Shown piece by piece: positions 46,806 through 57,300 of a DNA stretch of 64,000 nt. A program made the translations under genes and the position numbers. Source of the DNA: Bagarius yarrelli. Lineage: Eukaryota; Chordata; Actinopteri; Siluriformes; Sisoridae. A model generated the notes under the pieces. It searched no databases. It was not told the DNA's origin and was given only the letters and a program-made list of their open reading frames with translations. The DNA is taken from contig VCAZ01000001.1 of the NCBI GenBank assembly GCA_005784505.1, positions 7,194,097-7,258,096 on the forward strand, read 5' to 3'. The first letter of the stretch is position 1; every line of letters starts with the position of its first letter.

Positions 46806-47517
46806 TTAATGAAGCACATCACAGTAACCATAACAATTCTTTGGTTTTCTTCTGGTACCTCTTGTTAACTATAAAACAGATTTTTACTGCGGTGATTCTT
46901 AGGAGCACACTGTTGTACCTCTTGATAAACATGGTGCTATTATGGTAATTTACAACTTTTCTCTGGCTTTACTGTGCCATTACTATGATTGTACTATAGT
47001 TTACTCTAGTACTTATTGGTAACTATGATTGTACTATAATTTACTGTGGTGCGTCTTGGTAGCTATGCTTGTGCTGTAGTTTCCTGTGGTACCTATTGGT
47101 AACTATAATTGTGGGGTTGTGGTGGCTCATGGTTAAGGTGTTTGAACTACCAACCGGAAGATTGTGGGTTCGATAGTCCAACACCTTAACCATGAGCCAC
47201 CACAACCCCACAATTATAGTTACCAATAGGTACCACAGGAAACTACAGCACAAGCATAGCTACCAAGACGCACCACAGTAAATTATAGTACAATCATAGT
47301 TACCAATAAGTACTAGAGTAAACTATAGTACAATCATAGTAATGGCACAGTAAAGCCAGAGAAAAGTTGTAAATTACCATAATAGCACCATGTTTATCAA
47401 GAGGTACAACGGTGCTCCTAAGAATCACCGCAGTAAAAATCTGTTTTATAGTTAACAAGTGGTACCAGAAGAAAACCAAAGAATTGTTATGGTTACTGTG
47501 ATGTGCTTCATTAAGTT
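46806..47517. repeat. Large near-perfect palindrome, arms about 340 bp
   Basis: Left arm 46806-47146 and right arm 47177-47517 are reverse complements, with only about two small differences noticed: CCTCTTG/CCACTTG, and CACACTG against CACCG. The spacer of about 25-30 bp (around GGAAGATTGTGGGTTCG) is SINE-head sequence. Each arm carries, from the inside out, a SINE head end, array-derived units and about 190 bp of other sequence. Confidence 0.93.
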
Positions 47518-47529
47518 CCCAGATAATAA

Positions 47530-48990
47530 ACAATATATACATTTAGACTTTTACCAGACAGCGAGAATTTTTAATAAAACACACCTGTTACAAACCCTTT
47601 TAATAAAGACTCACTATATATGTACATATATACAGTAAGTCTCTGACAGAAGGCACTGGTTCAAATAACTTCCCATTAACGCCCTCCATCATGAGTCAAT
47701 CCTCTGCATAACAGGGAGTCGACTCTGTGGCTCCATAGACACAACAGTAAATTTAGATGACAGCAGATGCAGATATTCTGATATCCGAATTGAACTGGAG
47801 TACATTCTAACCTCAGAGCTGACAGCTGACAGTGACAAATGGTGCAGGACTGCAAGTCTCCAGCAAAAGATCCGGGAAAAACAACAGGAACAGTGCTGGT
47901 ATAAATGTCACAGGAACACACTTTCAACCTGTATAGTATTCCAGTGTTTTGTCTGAAGCCCTCCGTTACTACATGTATTACGGAACAACAGTTTAGAACA
48001 AAGGTGAAGAGTAGAATGTACTAGAAGAGCACATGGTTCACTCTTTTTATACAGTATATCCTGGGTGAGCTTTACATTAAAAAATATGTAGATAAAAATG
48101 TCTAGTTCATATGCTAGATTGCCAAAAGTTTATGGACACTTGACTATTAAAAGGATATATGCTTGCTAAACATCACATTGTGTTTAAGAGTTTAGGAACA
48201 ACATGGCATGATCGCTTGTGTTCTTTATGTCAGGCTTGGTAATGGGTTCTTGGCTTTTACTACTATTTATCTTTTAAAGTTAGAGTTTAGTGCAGTTAAA
48301 CATACAAGAAATTTGGTACATCCTTTTACAAATTAATTATATTATTATTATTAATAATAATAATTTTATTATTAATATACCCCATTTTATTGTTAGTGTA
48401 ATTAACCTCAAATGTTCCTATGTATGTTATTATATGGGAAAATAATGCACATTTTCCGACCAAGCTGATTCGAGCATTCAATCATGCCATGGTATCAAAT
48501 AGATTCTTTTGATCATTGATTTTCTTGATCGTTTTGATAATCAAACCATTGCAGTTATAAAAGACACACAGCCAAGGGTGTAACTTTGGTTTGAGTAGTT
48601 GTTGGGGACAAAATAGGGGAAAATATCTGGTCCTTACATCAGCACAGAACCTACCTGTAACATTTTGCTGCTACTGTTTCTCCCTGTCTCACCCTCCCTG
48701 TTCTATAGCAGCTCCACCTCATTTGTCCCCTGACATGAAAATGACTGAGTTATGATCATATTGAGTCTAACATTAAACTTGCATCCAGTGTCATACATCA
48801 CTGACAGAAATAGGGGGCTTAAAGTAAACTAGTTTTTATGGTACACAGAATGTTTTATTCTACATTAAATATTTAGCTTACAGTTCCGTCAACGCTAACA
48901 TCAACAGGTGTAGACAGATTCTGTCTGACAGAAAATATGATTATTCTGACCTAAAGCAAATTTACTGTCAAATAACTTACATCTCCTTTC
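47530..48990. other. Intergenic, no gene recognised
   Basis: Unassigned sequence between ING3 and TSPAN12. An 83-aa Cys-rich antisense frame (47676-47927) has no recognised family. A block at 48590-48640 (GGGTGTAACTTTGG) may be a transposon end. Confidence 0.5.
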
Positions 48991-49114
48991 TTTCTTTCTT
49001 TTTCCAGATGACATTAACATATTTATCAATTCAGGGAGCTATTCATAGTGTGTGCGTGCGTTCCTGGACACGGATGTGCACACTGACACAGGCAGACTCT
49101 CTGTGTCCTGGGGA

Positions 49115-49795
49115 TTTTGAAAATAGGGGGTACAGAAATGGGATTTTGAAAAATGGGGGGGACAGAAACTGGATTTTGAAAAGAGGGGGGGCAGAAATGG
49201 GATTGTAAAAAAGGGGCGGGACACAAACTGTATTTTGAGAAATGTGGGAAGACAAACAGTAATTTAAAAAAGAATCGGACACAAAAAAGGTAATGAACCA
49301 CAAATGGGATTTTAAAGGGGGGGGACACAAACTGTATTTTGAGAAATGTGGGAAGACAAACAGTAATTTAAAAAAAAAGGGGATAGACACAAACTTTATT
49401 TTAAAAAAGGGGATGGACACAAGCTGTATTTTAAAAGTAGGGGATGGACAAAAACTGTATTTTAAAAATAGAGGATGGACACAAAATGTATTTCAAAAAA
49501 GGGGATGGACACAAACTGTATTTTAAAAAAGGGGATGGACACAAACTGTATTTTGAAAAAGGGGATGGACACAAACTGTATTTTGAAAACGGTGGAGACA
49601 CAAGCTGTATTTTGAGAAATGTAGGTAGACAAACAGGATTTTAAAAGGGGGATGCACACAAACTGTATTTTAAAAAATGGGGGGGAACAAGAAGGGGCAC
49701 AAACTGTATGGGATGGATCACAAACTGTGGGGGGGGCAAAAAAATTGGGGGACAACCCAGTATGTGGGGGGGGCCTGGAATTTACCCCCCTGGAC
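49115..49795. repeat. G-rich/C-poor minisatellite, unit about 30 bp
   Basis: About 20 degenerate units such as GGGGATGGACACAAACTGTA followed by TTTTAAAAAA. Early units read GGGGGGGACAGAAACTGG. Strong strand asymmetry; open frames on both strands through the array are artefacts. Confidence 0.92.
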
Positions 49796-50121
49796 ACGGC
49801 ATTGTATAAGCACCATTTTCAAATTGGTGTTGTGACTTTTTTCTTAAATAAAACTTTTATTCTTATGTATTCTGTTCATTCGCTAGTAATTAAAACTTAA
49901 GTTATTTCTTATCATGGCATTCCAGTTGCTTTTGCCCGGGCAGTGCTGATTCTGTACATCTGGAATGACGGGACTAAATAACCCTGTGCTCGTGCAGGTT
50001 TTTTTTTTTTCCAAATGACGACATCCGGTTAATTTTTGTAAAATCAATGCCTGTTCTGTTTCTGCCAAGCTAATGAGGATGCATTTAGTTTGCCTTTAGG
50101 ACCCCGAGGCTGGAGACAAAG

Positions 50122-50171
50122 AAAGAGAGAGAGAAAGAGAGAGAGAAAGAGTGTGTGTGTGTGTGTGTGTT
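50122..50171. repeat. (GA)n/(GT)n compound microsatellite
   Basis: GA-rich run passing into GT units, directly against the hAT-like element. Confidence 0.9.
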
Positions 50172-50632
50172 AGTGGTGGGGGGAAAAAATAGATTCATTG
50201 ATGCATCGCGATTCTTTTTCTAAAAGATTGTGAATCAATTCTCAAAAGTTCAGAATTGATTCTAAGTATAAAAAAATAATTATTACTAATAGACGCACGT
50301 ACCCGTTTTGGTAATTTCACTTAATTTGGACAAAGAGGGACAAACGAATGCCTGCGAAATCAAATTTCAAATCAACTATGAAAGCCAGATTATAGAAGCC
50401 AGACAAATTTGTGGCATATTTCGTAAACACGACTAACATAGAAAAACATATTATGCAATTCCACTCAGAACTTTTCTTCCAGCCGGTTCCACCACCAGTC
50501 ACTCGGTCAGTAGCGGGTTCTATTGCCAAGGATTTGTGCCTGTAATCGATGCGAATCGTTTTGGAATTGGATCGTGACTCCCAGAATCGAAAGTCGGATC
50601 GCATCGTAAAGTACCTAAAGATTCCCAACCCC
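50171..50632. mobile_element. Non-autonomous hAT-like element, copy 1 (TSPAN12 upstream)
   Basis: Left end TAGTGGTGGGGGGAAAAAAT then AGATTCATTGATGCATCGCG; right end TAAAGTACCTAAAGATTCCC. The same ends and several internal blocks (CATAGAAAAACATATTATGC; AATTCCACTC) occur in inverted orientation in copy 2 at 56349-57237. About 460 bp. Confidence 0.75.
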
Positions 50633-50633
50633 G

Positions 50634-50725
50634 TGTGTGTGTGTGTGTGAGAGAGAGATAGAGAGAGAGTGTGTGAGTGTGTGTGTGTGTGTGTGTATGG
50701 AAAAAAAGGAGAGAGAGAGAGAGGG
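50634..50725. repeat. (GT)n(GA)n(GT)n(GA)n microsatellite
   Basis: Alternating GT and GA runs between the hAT-like element and the TSPAN12 promoter. Confidence 0.9.
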
Positions 50726-50729
50726 GAGT

Positions 50730-51301
50730 TTTCTCAAACTTCGCACGCGCACAAGTTAAACTGACAGAGCCTGGACCCGGACGCGAAGTTCCACAGCGCG
50801 TGCAGTGCAGTTCCCTTTCGGATCATATTAAACTTCAGCGCTACTTTCCAGGCGTCTTTCCAGTAAACCGGGCATTGCAATAAAAGAGGATTATAAACGG
50901 CGCTGCAACATGCCACATCTGTTCTAAGGATTGTTTTTCTCTATAAGTGCTTATTCGCGCGCACATCAGCCATCCAGAGGTACACCTGAGGAAGCAGCGA
51001 ATCACCTGTTGCAGCTGATTTCGGGGGGGCGAAAAAAAGAAACCTTCCCACGGATATAACACGCGCCGTCACTATGAGCGCGTGAACACATCCAGTCTGG
51101 ATCAACATTTCCAGCTTTAACCGGTGTCTGAAAGCCATGTAACAGATAAAGCCGTTTTTTTTAAAATCCTGGGACTATTTTATTTGACACATATTTATTA
51201 GTTTTTATTACTACTAATTAAACAAATCTATCAGCGGATCGGGCGCGCGCGCACGGTGGACAGCGTCAGAGCGGTAGAATGAGGAATGCCGCGCGTGCAC
51301 G
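50730..51301 (+). promoter_or_regulatory. tspan12: CpG-rich TSPAN12 promoter/5' leader
   Basis: CpG clusters (TTCGCACGCGCACAAG, CCCGGACGCGAAGTTCC, TTCGCGCGCACATC, ACACGCGCCGTC, GGGCGCGCGCGCACGG) stand out against the AT-rich surroundings. Two upstream ATGs (51279, 51286) lie in the other two frames just before the start. The transcription start is not determined. Confidence 0.6.
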
Positions 51302-51367
51302 ATGGCCCGAGAGGACTCGGTGAAATGTCTGCGCTGTCTGCTGTACGCGATCAACTTACTGTTCTGG
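51302..51367 (+). CDS. tspan12: TSPAN12 coding exon 1
   Basis: 66 nt, residues 1-22, MAREDSVKCLRCLLYAINLL then FW, donor GTAAGA, phase 0. Start of TM1 with the two juxtamembrane Cys. Confidence 0.97.
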
Positions 51368-54300
51368 GTAAGACCCAAAGTCTCAGACTGAACATTACCG
51401 CACTAAATAATGGGTTCAATTCCTGCAGTTTGTGCCAAAAAGTCCGGGCACGACAGCAGGTGGTCGAAGGGCCGCTCGCGTTACACGCCTATGGGACGCC
51501 AAAAGGTGCAAACATGCTTAACTTTCACCTCGCAACCGCACATGATCAACTGCCTTCTTATAAACAAGTCTGAAGGATACAAAGTTTGTAAAATATCTCT
51601 ATCCAGACTGACAGACTAATCTAATCTAATCTAATTTAATCTAATCTAATCTAATCTATTTTTATCTAATCTAATCTTTTTTTTTTTTGCTGAATTAGAA
51701 TTGTCATTATGCGTTTAAGTATACATTTACGTTGACAACATTTTGGCAGGCACCCTTACATTTATTAGATTAGATTAGATTAGATTAATGCAATTAGCAT
51801 CAATAGCAGTGTAAGAAATAAAGGTATGAGGTTCCTAATTACAGACGTGAGAGTGAATAATGTGCAGAAGGGTATACCACCACGCTGATACATGCACTAT
51901 GCATACACCCTAATACATACACTATACCACCACCCTAATACATACACTATACCACCATTCTTATACATACACTATACCACCATACTGATACATACACTAT
52001 AACACCACCCTTATACAAACACTATACCACCACCTATACACCTAAACATAACCATATACACCATACTGATACATACACTATAACACCACCCTTATACAAA
52101 CACTATACAATCACCCTAATACATAAACTATACCACCACCCTGATACATACACTATACATACATCCTGATACATACACTATACATACATCCTGATACATA
52201 CACTATACCACCACGCTTATACATACACTATACCACCATCTTGATACATACACTAAAACACCACCCTTATGCAAACACTATACCATCACCCTGATACATA
52301 CACTATACCAAGTCTTTAAAAAAAATTATAATAATAATTGCACATTGATCTCTTTGGCCCACCACAATCCAGTCTCAACAACTGCACTAAATCAAGGTCT
52401 ATTAAGTCCCACTTCCATATCTTCATGCAATGGACCGCCTTTTTGACCGCCAACCAAGCCTGTGTCGCATGTTTCACATTCTGCTACGCACTATTTTAGG
52501 GAAATAATGTGATAAGTGCTGGGTGTCACTTTCACAGCCAAGAGTGTCAAAGAGACTCACAAACGGTGTGTGTTATTAAGATCTCAGTGGGTCACACTGA
52601 CATCTTACAGTAGCTTTACACAAACAAGACCCCAACAAGGTTTCCGTTAAATTGTAAATGCGAGAAACGGCGCTGTGCAGATATATTGTTTCAGCATTGA
52701 TATCGCAATGTGTGCAACTGCAATAGTCACATTACAGGATGTGAAATGTCAAGCGGGAATTAATCTAAATAATGAATTCTTTACCAATAGAGCAAAGACA
52801 TCTGGTGATATTTTTTCCTCTTGCAATATATATAGCAGTAAAAAAAATATCGCAATATATTTTTTTTTACAATATCGTTCTGCCATAGTAGAAAACTATG
52901 CAGTTTACTGGGTCTTTCATGTTTTTGCAGGTTCATGTGTGTTTTTGTGCTGATGCTTTTTTCTCTTTACAGCTAATGGCCCTGTGTGTGCTGGGAGTGG
53001 CTGCTTGGCTTAGAGATTACCTGAACAATGTGCTCACCTTAACTGCAGACACCAGGTGAGAATTCAGAGTAATAAAAGGGTGGGTGCAAACTGCCACATC
53101 CATTTAAATGCAAACAATCTGGTCATTTTAAGCAGCTGGTCACAAGTCACGCTGTAAACAATATTATTTTCTTCAGTTCTACCTGAATCAATGTACATCG
53201 AAGACTGAGATGTAATTGAGGAATTAATTGCCACGTCATGTGGATTACACATGGCAGCTTTAACATTATTTGAACAAATTGCTTGGAATATAATCCCAAA
53301 AATTTTATTAATGGTTAATGTCTTTATTTGTTACATAAACTCTACAGCACAGTTTCTTGACATATCCCATCTCAAAAAGTTTGGGTCAGATCTCAGGGTC
53401 AGCTATGATACAGCGCCCCAGAGCAGGAGGCGTTCAGGGTCTTGCTCAAAGACCCAACAGTGGCAAACTGGCGGCAGTGGAGCTTGAACCCAGGTCGCCC
53501 CGGTCATTGGATCAACAATTTAGCGCCTTAACCATTTGAGGCACCACTGCCCCACTGGTACAGCTTAATGTGCAAACTACTAAAGGTGTAACATAAAATC
53601 ACTAAACTTACCTCATGTTAGTGATAAAAGGATTGTTGAATCAACTTCCACTTTTAGGAATAATTATATATTTGTCTTTAAGAATAATAAAATTATAAAA
53701 TTTTAAACTGAATCTTAGATTGCAGATTAAGTCTAACAACTTTTAATTTATCCGATTCAGAACAAGAATTCATAATATATCTTTTTAATGTTGGACAATG
53801 AATTATTTTTTAAATAATTATCAATTGCATAATCAGCTTCTTTTTACTGCATATAATCAGGATAGATTTTATATATTGGGTCAAATCCGAATCTGGTGAA
53901 TCGTGAGTCAAATTAATTCCCCGAAAAGATTCTCACCCTTAAAATAGTCACTGAACAGATTCCTAAGGTGGTATGCTAAATTAAGAACCTGGCACTTATC
54001 ATCTGTGTCTTCTGTCGGAGGTGTAATTTAGCACCGTGAGACGCTATTTAGCCGACTTGCGGCATTGCAGCGGTTGCCGCAAATAAACGGAAAGCCGAAT
54101 GTGTAAAGACATGATTGCAATATGGCAAAATGAGCTTTCCAGAGCAGCAACTTCCTGACTTGCTGACTCAGTTCCATTTTACAGCAATAAAAATCTCATC
54201 TGCTCTGAACGGATGCCACATAATGAGATAACAGCTGAGTCGAGTATTTTACTTCACACTGTTGTGAATCCATTGCTTGATTGTGCGTGTGTGTGTGTTT

Positions 54301-57300
54301 ATCACAGGCCTCCCTTAAGAGAATGATGTTTTTGGTTAGTGAAAAGGTGTGGGTATGCGTGTGTGAGAAGGAATCACTGGTGGTTTAAACTTATCCAAAA
54401 GATTCTTTCAGGCTTTTCTATGTTGTTTCCTGACTATGTATCATTCAGACATAAGGCCAGAAAGAGTAAGAGGGGGAGTAAAAGGTTGGAGGCTTACATT
54501 CCTACCGAATGCAATCATTATTTACTTGTAACTGGTAGATTAATAAGACTACAGCCCTGAAAGAAGGAAGGGTGCAGTGGGCAGGACTGAATAGGGGAAG
54601 ATGGCCGGATAAATTGATTTGTAAACAAAAAGTCTGCCAATAAATAATTTCTGTGTGTTTTAGGCTGGAGGAAGCAGCGGTTCTCACATACTCCCCTGCG
54701 GTTCACCCTGTTGTCATCGCTGTATGCTGTTTCCTAATCATCGTGGCTATGGTGGGCTACTGTGGCACGCTGAAATGCAATCTGCTACTCCTCTCCTGGG
54801 TATGTTTCCATGTGGGGTTTTCAGTGTGCCTGTGTGTGTGAATGAAAGAAAGAGAGCGTGCTTATGTTTCTGTGGGTCTGTGTTGGACTGTGTGTTTGAA
54901 AGAAAGAAAGTAAGTAAAAACATCCTTGTTACACATTCCTTGCACATAGAGGGACAAATTTATGCTTTAGTCCATGTGTGTCCATGCCACCAGTAGATGT
55001 TTGGTCCAGCCTTGCAGCAGGATCATTTCTGCATCAGATAACCCATTATCTAAGTTTGCATTCCCATTTTCAAGGGGCCTTCCCCCCCTTATTACCATTC
55101 TTACAGATCTTTTATGTTGTAAATCTCTGTGCAAGCTCAGCCATGTCCATTTTCTTGAGGCAACCCTGTGGTAATGGGATAGACAAAATTCATGATGTGC
55201 TTGTAGAAACTCCTCTGTTAGCTTGTAGTGGTTTACTCCTGCAGTTTCAAAGGCCATAAAACATGCAAATAGCCAAGGGGAAGAGTTATGGCCCATGCTA
55301 CAGCAACTTACAGGAAGGAGGTGTAAGCTACCGCCTCAGGGTTTTACATCAATTAAAGCGATGGACAGGTGAGAAATGCTTAGAGAATTGTGTATAATGT
55401 TTGGTTATGTGATTTTTAAAAGATTTTCACCAACATAGCATCAGGCTAGGATACTTTACCAAATCTGGTCATGTGGTGGTAAATAATAGATTCCATTTTG
55501 TTCATCCTTAATAAACCTTTTGTGTTGTTTTCACCCTGTAATGAGTCTGCAAAAAAATTCATAAAAATTTGTTGTTTACAACAGAGGCAGCACGGTGGCT
55601 TGGTGGTTAGCACTTTTGCCTCAATGGTTTGATTTCCAGACAGTGGCCTTTCTGTGTGGAGTTTTCTCCAACAGTCAAAACATGTATGTTAGATTGATTA
55701 GTGATTCTAAATTGCCCATAGGAGTGATTGTGAGTGTGTGTGGCCCTGTGATGGACTGGCGACCTGTCCAGGGTGTACCTCTCTTGCCTTTTACCCTTTC
55801 AGAGGCAGCTGGAATAGTCTCCAGCACATCCTCATAACCCAAAACTAGGAAATAAGCAGCTATAGATAAATGATTTAATGAATGTTTACAACGACATGCA
55901 TACATAATCTATAGCTTTGCACTATAACCCCGAAGTTGGTCGCATGTGGGGACGTCAAATGCCAGATGTTTGATTTCCTTATTTTGTACATGTAATTCTG
56001 TTATGTTCTCACCATTATTGTCTTTTTTTATCTTTGTATTTTGTTTGTCTTATTAAGCAAACTGAGGTGCAAAAGAGTAACAGTCTGTAAAATACTAAGA
56101 TATACTTTGGCTGAATTGTTCTATGGTAAGGCTTAAGGGTGCTCCTGATTGGATAGTCATGAGTTTCAAGGACAATTAAGTTTTTTTAGTCCCTGAGAAT
56201 TTCCAGTGCCCTGGAGCCTTAACTGCTCAGTCATCAGTTGTATCTTGTCTCAATTGTATCAGGTCAACAAGGTAAATATAAATGCAGATGTGTATCTCAA
56301 GGCTCACTACTTTTCAGTTGACTTGATATACTACAGATACAGTATATACTAGGGATAGGAATCTTTAGGTACTTTACGATCCAATCCGATTCGGATTAAG
56401 CAACACTTTTTTCCAATTCTGCTGTGTAAATACATGTTTACATCTTTACATTTATAACACAGAGTTTCTATGCTTTTTGTTTAAAGTTTGAATTTCTGTA
56501 TGACAATATCATCCATCTTAAAAAAGATGATTTGGGTTTATAAATTTTCTTCAGAATGAATAAAATATGGAAACATTGGCTTATTATAACATTGTGAAGA
56601 ACACTTAAATAACGCCGTACGAGCACACTGTACTCTGTGGCTCGAGCACCTGCAACAGTGTGCTAAACCCTGGGTTATCCACAACAGATTACACTCACAA
56701 ATCCTTGCAATAAAACCCGCCACTGGCCGACTGGCCGAGTAATCACTTCGCTTTTTTCTTTTCAGAATTTCGGTATAGAAGCTTCCCTACTTGCTGCTTG
56801 AGTGTCTTTTGAGTGAAACTGGTAGTGGACGCAGCTGAGGAGAAGAAGTTTGTTTCCACAGCTCCGAGTGGAATTACATAATAGGTTTCTCCATGTTAGT
56901 CGTGTTCACGAAATATTAGAATTTGGTGCCACAAACTTTGCTCACAGTCTGGCTCATATATACGACCCTGTTGTCCTGACAAAATCCAATGTATTGCTAC
57001 ATAGTCAAATCAAAATCGCCAGAATAAGTACTAATTATTTTCCCCGTTTATATAGTGCTAATTATTTTCCCCTTTTCTTGCACGCCTACGTTTTTTCTGA
57101 ATTTAAATTGCCTAATTTAAATTCAGAATCAATTCTGAAGTTTTGAGAATTGATTCAGAATCATTAGAGAAAGAATCGCGATGAATCGAAGAATCGCGAT
57201 GCATCGATGAATCTATTTTTTTCCTTACCACTAGTATATAATGCAACCTATCAAATATCCAATTTGTACTTTTATGTGGTCACATTTGGAAGATCTTATC

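Noticed and set aside
47676..47927. 83-aa Cys-rich minus frame considered as a small secreted protein
   Set aside because: No signal peptide pattern, no family recognised, no neighbouring exons.
49026..49797. Frames of 66-125 aa on both strands
   Set aside because: Generated by a 30-bp minisatellite, whose length in codons keeps frames open.
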